From Sphaeroforma arctica JP610 (taxonomy: Eukaryota > Opisthokonta > Ichthyosporea > Ichthyophonida), in the NCBI RefSeq assembly GCF_001186125.1, contig NW_014039825.1, forward strand, positions 1 to 35,573: a stretch of 35,573 nucleotides of DNA, read 5' to 3'. Both the position numbers and the translations under genes were made by a program. A model generated the notes under the pieces. That model did not search any database. It saw only the letters and a list, made by a program, of their open reading frames with translations, and was not told the origin of the DNA. Shown piece by piece: positions 20,015 through 30,060 of the stretch (its first letter is position 1; the number at the start of each line of letters is the position of its first letter).

Positions 20015-21270
20015 ACCTGATACTCTGCTATCTTCTTGGTAGTGTTTCAACGCTTTTGCCTTTTTAATAAGGCTATATTGCGTATTTCTCGCAAGCAAGG
20101 ATATACAACGTTATAAATACGTTGTACCTTCTCTAACCATGGTAACTCATGATGATCAGGTTCGTCCTTGTTAAAGGGTATTTGTAACTCACTATATCTG
20201 CCACGAAAATAGTGAGCGGGTGTAGTTCCTGTGACCGGATCAGCACACTCATTCATTTATGTTTGTACTCACTTACGCTGGTACGGCCAATCATCTGCAT
20301 CATCCGTTAATGCAGTACGCACGAAGAACTTAAGTTTTCTATGGCGCGTTTCATTACGCGCCTTGCGTTTGCGGCTCATATGGCACACCTCTCTTATGGC
20401 ATATGCCTGATACGAGTACTAGCGATTTCATATTGTCACCGCAGTACTCACTACCGTTATCAGTGCACATATTACCGTCAGCAAAGACTTGGTAACATAC
20501 TTCTGCCACGGTCTGCGTATTCTTATCCTTTGATGGATAGAGCAAGTTAAACCGTGACGCCACATCAAAGAAGTGGCATACGTAACGGTCGCCTGTGTGC
20601 TCGGACGTGGGCAGGTCAACCAGATCAATGATGACCCTGCGCCATGGAACATCTTCAGTCACACTCTTAAGCGGTGCAAAACCATAGCGCTTGATCTGAT
20701 TGAGATCACAGTCTGAGCATGACTGGTATACTCTGTCAACTAAAGTTGCCAGCTTAGGGTGCGCGATCCCATTTCGCTTAACATCTTTAAGTGCGTCTAC
20801 TACGTTCTGATGCTTCAGCTTATGGTTTTGCGTCAGCCAAGCAAGAATGTTTTTATCATTCTGCTCCTCCAGAATAAAGGTAGGGTGTTGAGAATCCACT
20901 TGCGTGGTCTCTAAGTCTGTAGTGTTTTCAGACTCCTGTCCTGCTTTTGCATGAGCGTCATAATCGCGCTCATGTGCGTCGGATACACCTGACTTATTAA
21001 ATAGTCGCATTATATGTATATATGCTTCAGGATTGTCTTTCATTAATCTCTTTAAAAATAAGGTTTGAAAGACCTCGGGCTTGGACTTTATGTTATTAAA
21101 CAGAGTCCTAGCTAGAGATTGGCGCTTCTTAACAGTGTCAATAGTAGATTGAATTTCTTGTGCACAGACGTTAAATGCTGTGTTGCCTTTGAACTGCTTA
21201 ACGTTCAATTTGGTAGGTAGTGGAATCTCTGATTCTTTGACCTTGTTAAGGAAGGTCTCATAAGGGGTAC
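20015..21270 (-). pseudogene. Integrase of element A, truncated
   Basis: A long linker (about residues 85-240 of the 21538-20354 frame) precedes an HHCC-type zinc domain (HKLKHQNVVDAL ... CSDC) and the catalytic core with IIDLVDLP (first Asp) and MCTDNGSEYCG (second Asp). Just after PYEPQTQGA the frame hits TAA in the stretch where the third acid (Glu) of the D,D,E triad should be. Coding sense then resumes in other frames (FFVRTALTDDADDWPY; GTTPAHYFRGRYSELQIP) with more stops. The end is cut at 20015 by the LTR terminus of C. The enzyme would insert cDNA into chromosomes; this copy cannot. Confidence 0.75.
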
Positions 21271-21289
21271 ATTTGGTTGTTCCAATGGG

Positions 21290-21575
21290 ACCTACACGAC
21301 ATAAAATAGTTTNNNNNNNNNNNNNNNNNNNNAGCCATGGATCTTTACTCCGTAATGGGCAACACAACGTGATGGTAGCTTCATATATATGAACATAATT
21401 TAATAGCTGGGCAATTAACTGCCATGGTGGATTAGCCCACGCATTATGTTTGGAGAGGTCTATTTGAAAGGCGTCTCCCATAGGATGATTTAAAGTCCTG
21501 TAATTTGATAGTTGTGCATTATGATGTGCAGCAAACATATCTATGGTATGTGGCCCATATCTCTCTTAAGCCAGT
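21290..21575 (-). pseudogene. Dam-like N6-adenine methyltransferase domain of element A
   Basis: A frame starting near 21560 gives GPHTIDMFAAHHNAQLSNY, then DAFQIDL and WANPPWQLIAQLL. It matches, motif by motif, the domain at the same place in element B (VDVFADPPNAQLPRF, AFAQDW, WMNPPWKQI). NPPW is the motif IV signature of amino-methyltransferases. Domains of this type are known from DIRS-group retrotransposons. The 20-base N gap (21313-21332) falls just downstream of NPPW, so the rest is uncertain. It lies between RNase H and integrase. Confidence 0.6.
21313..21332. other. Assembly gap (20 N)
   Basis: Twenty N in the methyltransferase-integrase junction of element A. True gap size is unknown. 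Confidence 0.99.
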
Positions 21576-21590
21576 TCAAACCACCTGGGA

Positions 21591-22044
21591 TTACTTCCAG
21601 TCAGTGGCTAGTAACTCACGTACGGATTTATTAAAGTCCGGTACGAAGCGTGATAACATATCCGGTAAATGGTTATGTATACCTGGCAAATGTTTTATAT
21701 CAAAATGAACCTTTGATATTGTATCATGCCAGCGACTCAGTAATTGCGAGTCGGGTTTCATCTCTTTCATATATTGAAGATATTTCTGATCACACATCAG
21801 CGGAAATGCTGTTCCGTATAAGTAATCTTGGAAGTATGTCAGAGCTGCCACTATGGCTAATAGCTCTTGTTTAACAGTTGGATAATTCAACCGTGAAGCA
21901 TTCATTGCTCGACTAAAGAATTGTATATATCTAGGTTTGTTATCTATAACCTGATATAATACTCCTCCTAAGGCTAAGTCTGATGCGTTCGTTGCTATTT
22001 CAAACGGCACGCCATCGACTGGCCCTTGTTCAACTGGGGTTTGT
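21591..22044 (-). pseudogene. RNase H of element A (part after the B insertion)
   Basis: It begins directly at the B insertion point and reads FEIATNASDLALGGVLYQ, FFSRAMNASRLNYPTVKQE (with the catalytic Glu), ALTYFQDYLYG, MCDQKYLQYM (third acid) and IKHLPGIHNHLPDMLSRF, the normal Ty3/Gypsy RNase H series. The first catalytic Asp (usually TDAS) is Asn here. A TAA closes the frame before the methyltransferase-like domain. The domain would remove RNA from RNA-DNA hybrids during reverse transcription. Confidence 0.8.
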
Positions 22045-22295
22045 TGTGGTCAGAATACTATAGTACGTAGTTTATTTGATTATTTTAGGTCTAATATAAA
22101 TTTTACAGTTTATCAGAATAATCATATAAACTGGGTTTTAGGGTTTTGCTGTTCTTACAGCACATAACTGATGACTCATTTTGAGAGTCATTAATCTTAG
22201 GATTACTGTTTACAATTATTATTATATGAACAAACGTCCCCCTCCCTGAGGAGGGAGAACGTTGAGATATAGTTACTCGACGTGTACTTACTACA
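22045..22295 (+). repeat. 5' LTR of element B
   Basis: 251 bp, TG...CA. It holds a 7-bp hairpin ATGACTC/GAGTCAT and a CCTCC-GGAGG hairpin, both conserved in the 3' LTR. TTGT precedes it as target duplication. Compared with the 3' LTR, about 3% substitutions and one indel. Confidence 0.93.
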
Positions 22296-23920
22296 TTTTT
22301 AACTATACTTTGGAAAGTTGTTAGTTTATTAATAATTGTAAAATAAGCTATTTTATTTAAGCTACTTGATAGTATTAAATTGAAATGTATTAGTTTTTAT
22401 ACGAACAAAGAACTTTGAATGTAACAGCAGAAGCAAGATGGAGCAGCAAGATGACGAGATCGCTAGAATCTACCGACGGAGGAGGTCGATAGAGGCTCTA
22501 CTAGCAGTGACGCTAGTGCCAGGATACCGTCCTTGCTGTCAAATAGTGACAGCGGCCCGGTAGAAACACAGAAACACAGATATAACAGAACCAGTCAAGA
22601 GGATCTGAAGGAATCAATCGACGCTTTAGGCTAAGTAGAACTAGTATGGCTAGGCAGTTAGAAAGGTTCAGGCTTTCTCAGCAAGTAGATATTATTCCTA
22701 GAAAGCAGCAAACATTATCAAACAAAGACACTACAACTGAACACGAGGAGCTATCGAAAGAATCGGAGGGATCGAAATCAGCAGAACAGGAGCGAAATCA
22801 GAAGGTCCGGAGGGATTAAGACGGCAAAGACAAGGGCTCAGACAACGAACAAGATAAGTAACAACAATAACTAAGAGTAGTTCTAGTAGTGGTCGAAACT
22901 ATACGGTTAGAGATACAAGTAGTAGGGCAGTAGTTAAACCAGAACCCTACTATAGACACGTACAGACTAGAAGAACAAGCTTGGTTAGTTAAGACAATTG
23001 TTGGAGGTAAAATTTCGTTCGAAACAGGTAAATAGAGTCAGAAAAAGTAGATTTTAGAATGTTGAACAGATAAATATTTAAGAGAAGATATAAGATAGTA
23101 GTGCCTACGTTAGGTAGGGCTAAAAGTGATAACATTACAAACATTATAGACCCACGCCAGATCTAGACAAAAGCAAACTATAGCAATGATATCCTTTGTA
23201 GAAAACATGGGGGTAGGAATAAGGATAAACATACCACCTGCACATAGAGGCTTAGAACGAGTAGATTTACAGTAAGCGAGTGGTTTCAGACGAGCTAACA
23301 TTCTATTCCAGTCGTTGCAAGAAACTATAGCTCAACACACTCACAGAGAAGTGGTCTACCGAGAGAAGGGCCATGGACGAGAACCAAGAACAATACTAAG
23401 AAACATCTGCCTTAGGAGACTTCGGGCAACGGGACGTACGAGGGCAATATTAAGTAGAGTCTAGTTGCATAAGAGAGGGATCGGCAGAGCCAGGAAGGCC
23501 TATATGGAGCCATCATGGGTTGCTTACCACAATGGCACATGTTGGAACACGGAAGAATAAATCAGCGACATACGGGGAGCAACACAAGAGCTGAAAAGCC
23601 TTCTCAGGAGCAAAAGGAGTTCACTGAAGAGAGATGTGACTCCACCAGAAGAATGGAGAAGCACACAAGGGGGTAGGGTGAACCCCGACGGGTACTAAAA
23701 CATAAATACATATAACATATGCATTGGCTAAAGACAGGCGCAGGATTCATGGGTGAGTTGATACTGCGGCAAGGGACGAAATAAATTGTCTAAGTAAGAA
23801 TGTCGAGATTTGTTGAGAAGGGCGTCGAACCTCTAGGACGGGGAAGTATTTATACCCGAACTATTTTGAGGATGACTGCATACATTCCAAACCTCCATTA
23901 CATTACATTACATACCTATT
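22296..23920 (+). pseudogene. Long leader of B with decayed coding, gag-like text
   Basis: The 1.6 kb between the 5' LTR and the 23921 ORF is not a simple leader. An ATG at 22438 opens MEQQDDEIARIYRRRR. Shifted frames then give GSTSSDASARIPSLLSNSDS and ARQLERFRLSQQVDIIPRKQ (22618-22822). A later frame, about 23207-23697, carries ANILFQSLQETIAQHTHREV and, after TAG/TAA interruptions, KRDVTPPEEWRST. The charged disordered to helical trend resembles gag, so it may be a first, decayed gag or remains of another element. A TATTTATA box near 23849 lies 70 bp before the next ORF. Function is unassigned. Confidence 0.4.
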
Positions 23921-25415
23921 ATGTCCAACACACGTCAAAGCCGCCGACAGCAACGCCTAACCCCTGAACGTCGAGAGGATGATGATATAGACCAGAGAGA
24001 GACCAAGCGCTACCAACCTTCAACGAATCATCCCCACCATCGATCTGAGACAGGGCGGAGGGATACTCAGGATGACGAGATCCATAACCAGGAAGCAAAC
24101 TTTGATCGACAGATACCTACGGCAACTAGGGGCGAACCTAGCCTTACAACGGAAGACGTAGCACAGAACGACGAGGCCAAGGGATATTCCGACCTGCGCG
24201 CGGACAGGGAACAGTCCATTATTAGTGAACAGGTAGCCAGTAACGTACTGCCTCCTCGTTCGTCTTCGGGTATCTCAGGCGCCTCATCCTCTGTTAATGG
24301 GCAACCACGCCTCCCACCTAACAAGCGGAGACGTTATCGACGTCGCCCCAGCAACAAGGGTACAACGCGGGAGCAGCTGTCAACACAAAAGCTCACCGAG
24401 CTCATGGCTCAACAACAATCGCTGTTGGAGAAGTATGAACAAAGATTGCAACGTACGGCTTCGGAGCGCCCTACGACATTGTTGTCTCCGCACGCCCCAT
24501 CTACTAGTTCACACAGACAAGGGCAGACAACACGAAGCAGGGAGAACAACCCTACGTTCCGAATACTAGGTCGTTCACAACCACATTATGGCCTTGGATA
24601 CGAGTCACCAGAGTCGGAAGGACAACCCTCTGAGGAGGAAGAGACACTGTCATCCAGGGAGGCAGCGCCATCATTCCAGGAGTTGGTACGCGAGCAAGTG
24701 TTGGCCAAACGGAACCCACACGGGCAGGAGGCACTCAAGACTAAACAAGACCAGATGAGTTCGACATATCGCCAACACCAACAACGTCAGCTGTTCGAGA
24801 AGGAATCCGCTAGTGAGTATGTACAGAACCTCGACGTACGGAGACCACATTATGCACACCAACGGCGAGTGGGCAAGAACAATCTTCGAAGCCAGCGGAG
24901 ACAACGATGCCCACACCTCCTTCTACAACGGCGAGTATTGAAAAGAGCCGCCAGGTGTTACACGACGTATACTACACTTGAGCGACGAACTATGCCAAGC
25001 TATAGAGGATGACAACACGGCTCGGGCTGAAGCCCTTAGGGGTGCGATTGAGACACTCCGAGCCACGCTAGAGGCCCGACCGGTGGAGAAACGTCCATTA
25101 CCATCACCACGGACATGGCCGGACTGGCTTTCGAACAGATATCACCTCCATGATATCATGGAACGTGATACGAGAGGGGCTCTACTGGAGGCTTTTAAGA
25201 ATGCGCAGATCGCAGGGTTAGACGAAAGTTCGAACCTCACATGGTGTCACAAGGTGTTATCTTACTTTAAAGCGGAAAAGTCCACATTGGACTACATACG
25301 CGACAACTCTGAACAATTGAAGATGTGGACCCCAGTAGGAGGCGTATTTTTATATGCGTTAATAACGTTGTACGTCGTCAGCCCGAGAGTAATTTGGGAC
25401 TTGTTCTCAAATTAA
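23921..25415 (+). pseudogene. Gag of element B, N-terminal and capsid part
   Basis: The ATG at 23921 follows ATTACATTACATTACATAC. Residues 1-230 are Arg/Ser/Gln-rich and disordered, with a strongly basic patch (NKRRRYRRRPSNKG) and a short coiled coil (ELMAQQQSLLEKYEQRLQ). Near 24830-24990 the frame slips. The following frame (24978-25415) carries a capsid-like helical part with WPDWLSNRYHLHDIMERD and LTWCHKVLSYFKAEKSTLD. It ends at TAA 25413-25415 in a segment that is then tandemly duplicated. The C-terminal half of gag resumes at 25997. It would form the particle shell. Confidence 0.6.
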
Positions 25416-25636
25416 TATAAGTATCGCAGGGTTAAACGAAAGTTGGAGCCTCACATGGTGCCACAAGGTGTTATCTTACTTTAAAGCGGAAAAGTCCACA
25501 TTGGACTACATACGCGACAACTCTGAACAATTGGATATGTGGACCCCAGTAGGAGGCGTATTTTTATATACGTTAATAACGTTGTACGTCGTCAGCCCGA
25601 GAGTAATTTGGGACTTGTTCTCAAATTAATATAAGT
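25209..25636 (+). repeat. 214-bp tandem duplication inside gag of B
   Basis: Copy 1 is 25209-25422 and copy 2 is 25423-25636, both beginning ATCGCAGGGTTA and ending ATTAATATAAGT, with about 3-4% differences. 214 is not a multiple of three, so the duplication shifts the gag frame. Confidence 0.9.
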
Positions 25637-25647
25637 ATAGGTGGGTC

Positions 25648-26000
25648 AGCCTGAGAGAACGTAAGAGTAATTTGAGACTTCTTCTCAGATTATTCTATTT
25701 ATAGGATACGGGCCACCGGCTAGCCGAGAGCCGAGGTCCGAGACTGAGTGTGGTAACAGAGAATATGATATATTTATTTCTAAAAAATATATCCGAGTGC
25801 TAAAGTGTTCTGCATAAGGTTTCTCATACTGATCATATGAGTTTTTACCCTGGCCAACCCAAGTGGTTGAACACTAGTACAAACACCATCAGTATATAAC
25901 TGAGGGTGACATCATAAATAAATTCATTCGAATGCACCATACTTTAGATACACTAGCACTTTACTATTAGTCCCCACACCGCACGCTCGAGACGCAAGCC
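25648..26000 (+). repeat. Probable solo LTR of family R inside gag of B
   Basis: The segment 25797-25925 matches 18505-18635 of the solo LTR in element C (GTTCTGCA.AAGGTTTCTCATA, CCTGGCCAACCCAAG, CACTAG.ACAAACACCAT). Both family members start TGAGAGA. Proposed bounds are 25652-25996 (345 bp), ending GACGCA, with AGCC on each side as a 4-bp target duplication. A TATA box (CAGTATATAAC) near 25889 and AATAAA near 25917 agree. The exact right edge is uncertain, and the left part differs strongly from the C copy. Confidence 0.6.
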
Positions 26001-26837
26001 ACTGTGGATCCCGCATTTCGCAAGCTTGCCAAGGGTCACAGTCGTAATATGCACATTCCTATTATGGAACAGATGACACAGCTGATGGAGAACCATAGGA
26101 GGGCACGTGAACGGTGCCAGACGGATACAGATTTTCAGCAGAACCTACTAAACCATTGCATAGTTCAACTGTTAGAGGAGGCTCTCAACTGCCGTACGTA
26201 CGAACGCACTTTACAGTTGCATCCCAAATGGCAGTTGATGAAGACGCATGAGCTTATCCAGTTGTTAAGTCCCGACATCCAGGACACGCAGCAACGCACT
26301 ACGGCACGTACACAAAACCGTAACAATCGCGACGGATCACAGAGGAATGGGGCTCGTGATTATACCAATAGCCGCCCCAACCCGCAGACGACGCGACAGC
26401 AGGCACAAAACTGGGCACAGCGACCACAACCGACAGCACCTACTACATGCGCTGGATGTCAGGCACAAGCTCCACCAGGGGCGCGTCATATTCCACGCTG
26501 TCATCATTTCCGGGTAGTTCCACCAGGAGGTGCGGAGGGCAGGACATGTTCGTATGACAACAACCGGGCATCACGAGACACACAACCAGCCTATAGACCA
26601 CCCGCAACCCGAGCCTCAGGGCAGGGTAAGGTTACTAACCCGAGCAGAGAATTGGCTACCTCTCGCCCGACACCTCAAGTACAGGTGAACGCGATTACGT
26701 CCAAGGACAGTTTCGTACCACCGTCGGCAGCGACAGAGGTACATATCAATACGATACTCACGGAAGACTTCGACCCTACAGCGATGGAAACAGACCAGGA
26801 CCAAGGTGATTGGGAGTCGGTGAACGACCAAGCATGA
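25997..26837 (+). pseudogene. Gag of element B, C-terminal part with zinc-binding-like motif
   Basis: The frame reads VDPAFRKLAKGHSRNMHIPI, then helical capsid C-terminus (LNHCIVQLLEEALNCRTYER, HELIQLLSPDIQD), then a Gln/Arg/Asn-rich nucleocapsid with CAGCQAQAPPGARHIPRCHH. That is C-x2-C-x9-H-x3-C, which is not the standard C-x2-C-x4-H-x4-C knuckle. The frame has no ATG at its start because the LTR-like insert separates it from the N-terminal gag. It ends at TGA 26835-26837; pol continues in the same frame, so Gag-Pol would need UGA readthrough. Confidence 0.65.
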
Positions 26838-28162
26838 GAGGTGAGGGTGTCTGATTCGGATAGGAGCTTCACATTTGTTAACACTATTAGGGACGTAATG
26901 GCGATACAGGACCCATTGCTGTCGTCTGATAGCCGTGTTTGTATCCAAGTGCAAGTGAACGGACGGATGTTCAAGGCACTAATCGACACGGGAGCAAACA
27001 GAAGCTGTATCTCACAGACATCCGCAGACCTCCTCGGCCGCCCGACAACTCCAGCACCACCTGGGTCATTCATATATTTAGCTGACAAGGCGGTTCGAAC
27101 TCCTCGACTGGGGACGACGGAAGTGGTTCCTATTCGGTATGGGTCCAAGATCATTGACGGGTCACTAGAACTAATGAATTTACCAACGGGGATAGACGTT
27201 ATAGTGGGACAAGACATGTTGAAGGGTTTGGGCCTATACATAAGAGGTATTCAATCTCCACTCGCGCCTATCAACCATACAGAACTCGACGAGCTCCTCG
27301 AACCAATCCCTCGTCGACAGGCGCCGAACACAGCGGAACCTGCCGATGCACGACAACGACTCACGCGGGACTTAGAAACGAACGCAAATATTGCTGACAA
27401 CGCACGTTGTCGCCTGGAAGGGAGTGAGGTTACTATTCCGGTAACCCGCGAACAGGCGATGCATATGCGCAAATCAACGGGTAACTTCGTATCCGACCGG
27501 AGGCTACCATACGTAGACGAGCAAGTACAGAAGTGGTTGTCGGACCTGGTAATAACGAAGCGGACGACACCAACGACGGTTAACCTTTCGCTCCTCACGG
27601 TCCCGATGTTTGATGCAGAGGGGAATGTGAAGAAGGTACGCGTGTGCTTATATATGCGGGCGGTCAACGCCCTGATCCCAGGCGACCAGTTCTTAATTCC
27701 CAAGGTCAACGAACTGATCTCTCGCCTCAAGAGTAATAAGTACTACACCACGCTGGACATATCGGCTGCTTATCATAGGCTACCGATCCATCCTGACTCA
27801 CAATATCTCTTTAGTTTCACTCACGAGCGTTACCAGTACTCGTTTACCTCAGCGCCGTTTGGACTACACGTACTCACACAACAGTTCCAGCGAACCTTGA
27901 GCACGATACTGGATGGCTTACCGGTCCATCACTATATCGACGACATCGTGATCGTGACTATGACGAACATATCGAGACGGTGTGGAAAATGATTCAACGC
28001 TTAACATACCACAGTTTCAAGCTCAACCCTGCCAAATGCCACTTTGCCATTTCGGAAGTGATGATCCTAGGAAAGAAGGTGTCGGCTAAGGGCATAGACA
28101 TCGATCATGGGAAACAGCGAAGCTTATTGACTGGCCTACCCCACTACGGTACAAAGATATAG
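26838..28162 (+). pseudogene. Protease and reverse transcriptase of element B
   Basis: Directly after the gag TGA and in frame. The protease has VQVNGRMFKALIDTGANRS (intact D-T-G-A loop, about residue 50) and GIDVIVGQDMLKGLG. RT follows with TTPTTVNLSLL, VCLYMRAVN (usual CVDYR Asp is Tyr), TTLDISAAYHRLPI (first catalytic Asp, about residue 306) and YIDDIVIV (about residue 365). A shift just after YIDDIVIV (about 27965) moves the frame, which then gives the RT thumb-side sequence FKLNPAKCHFAISEVMILG up to 28162; another shift leads into RNase H. The order and motifs are those of Ty3/Gypsy. Confidence 0.85.
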
Positions 28163-28807
28163 CTTCTGCCTTAGGGTTGGCGAATTATCTCCATGAGCAT
28201 CTCCCTAACTTTGCGAAAATGGTTGCACCGTTGCGCGAATTTTGCAAGCTCAAACCGAAAGAGTTGATCGGCGACCGATGGGAGGAAAGGCACGCACTAG
28301 CGTGGCAAGCCATGAAGGATGCTGTGGTTAATGCGGTCGTTTTGCACTTTCCGGTCGACGGTATACCCTTGAACTTGGAAACCGACGCGAGCGACTACGG
28401 TTTGGGGGGAGCGCTATTCCAATGGGTCGACGGGAAGAAACACTATTTAATGTTATTTAGCAAAACTCTGAACCACGCCCAACAAAACTATGCCACATCA
28501 ATGAAGGAGTTACTCGCCCTAGTATATGGTCTCACACATTTTTAGGGAGTATTTGGATGGACAACGGTTTGCAGTTTTCACCGACCACAAGGCCCTGGTA
28601 TATATGAACACACAGCTTAAGCTTAACCCGATGCTTCAGAGATGGTACCACATCATCGCGCAGTTCAACTTCACCATATCACACATACCAGGAGAGACGA
28701 ATGTGCTACCGGACATGTTGAGTAGAGTGCATGAGGGAATAGCGGAGCAGGACGAATCTGAAATACTGTATCCGGATTGTTGGCAGTTATTCCCTAGTTA
28801 CTTTTAA
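28163..28807 (+). pseudogene. RNase H of element B
   Basis: Frame 28177-28545 has the connection domain (LPNFAKMVAPLREFCKLKPK) and RNase H blocks LNLETDASDYGLGGALFQ (catalytic Asp kept) and LMLFSKTLNHAQQNYATSMK followed by ELLAL (Glu). After a shift near 28540 the frame 28526-28807 gives FAVFTDHKALVYM (third acid) and FTISHIPGETNVLPDMLSR. It ends in TAA at 28805-28807, but the same frame continues into the methyltransferase-like domain, so the stop is probably a point mutation. Confidence 0.85.
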
Positions 28808-29200
28808 CAAGCGCAACAACACTTCGGTCCGAACGACGTAGATGTATTTGCAGATCCACCCAACGCTCAGCTCCCTAGATTCTGGACTAAGGACGAGGGA
28901 GAAGGCGCGTTTGCTCAAGACTGGTCGACAGTTGACGGATGGATGAACCCACCTTGGAAACAGATATATAGGATGTTACGCAAGATACGAGCAGACGGCG
29001 CACGGGCAACGGTATGTTTGCCATGGATACCAAGAGCACCATGGTTTGACCTGTTCAAGCAGTTATTGCAAACAGATCCACTATTGGTCCCACGAACACC
29101 CCATACATTCCTCAAGCATGCCAAGTACGCCTGCGGGAAGACACCTTGGGGACATACGGTAGTAGCACGGGTGAATCGGGGTTCAAGTTGGACCCCCTGT
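28808..29200 (+). pseudogene. Dam-like N6-adenine methyltransferase domain of element B
   Basis: In frame with RNase H after the TAA: HFGPNDVDVFADPPNAQLPR, then AFAQDW, then GWMNPPWKQIYRMLRKI and ARATVCLPWIPRAPWF. NPPW is motif IV of adenine/cytosine amino-methyltransferases. The D-x-F-A ... N-x-Q-L start matches the phage Dam-like domain known in DIRS-group elements. No clear AdoMet motif I is visible, so binding of the methyl donor cannot be shown. The domain ends near PWGHTVVAR, where the frame shifts (about 29150-29200) into the pre-integrase linker. Its role in the element (DNA methylation or only structure) is unknown. Confidence 0.65.
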
Positions 29201-30060
29201 TTTCACAGCGACTTGGGTATGCAGAACCAAAGCACATAGAGTATATCATGTGCTTAGATACAGCGCGCGAAATCTCAGTGGCAATTGCGGACGCCGAAAG
29301 TCAACCAGCGTTTGAACGGGCGACTCCGGCAGAGCAACAGCGACGCACACGGCTTACACAAGCGCAACATGAACAGGGACATCATGGGGCAGCGGACACA
29401 GTCCAACAACTCCGTCAGGACGGTCATGTATGGCCTGGGGCACTAGAATTAGCCACAGAGGTAAAGCAGCAGTGTGCCACGTGTTTGGGCCAGGTTACGC
29501 TTCGTAAAGGCTTCCATCCGATGATTAGTATTGACGCACGCTATCCATGGGACCACATCCAAGTGGATTACAACCCAATGCCACTGGAGTCCAGACGCAA
29601 GAACAATTATATACTTCACGTCTTGGACATCGCCACTGGCTACTCCGTCCTCCGAGCCACACCGGAGAAGACGAAGGAGACCACGGCACAGACACTCGTA
29701 GAGATTTTTGGCGAGCATGGTTTTCCACGGCTGATCCATACGGACATGGGGAATGAATTCACCAATAAAATAGTGGAGCGTTTGGTGCAAGAAGTGGGGA
29801 TGTTACATAAGGTGTCGCCACCACATCGACCCCAAGTGTTGGGCGCAGCGGAATGCCGTCATAAGGAAATTACATGTTCCATTAGACAATGCTGCGAGGC
29901 GGTTCCTCTACGTTGGGACGAACGCCTTCCGTTTACGATGCTGTACCAGAACTTCGGATATCCCGCCGCCATAAGAGTGCACCGTTCAGCGTATACTTTT
30001 GCCGCCGTCACGTCCCATTTGCCGATTTCACTGACGAGTTGCCTAACTCCCAGCCAATAA
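29201..30060 (+). pseudogene. Integrase of element B
   Basis: Frame 29146-30060. A linker LDPLFSQRLGYAEPKHIEYI is followed by the HHCC zinc domain (HEQGHHGAADTVQQLRQDGH ... CATC). The core has IQVDYNP (first Asp), LIHTDMGNEF (second Asp) and VLGAAECRHKEI (the Glu of the D,D,E triad). The catalytic triad is therefore complete. Near 29930 the coding sense passes to the next frame (the 29889-30620 ORF), where ISRRHKSAPFSVYFCRRHVP continues. It would insert cDNA into chromatin. Confidence 0.82.

Noticed and set aside
28808-29200. Bacterial or phage Dam gene acquired as contamination
   Set aside because: It is in frame between RNase H and integrase in two different elements, so it is part of pol.
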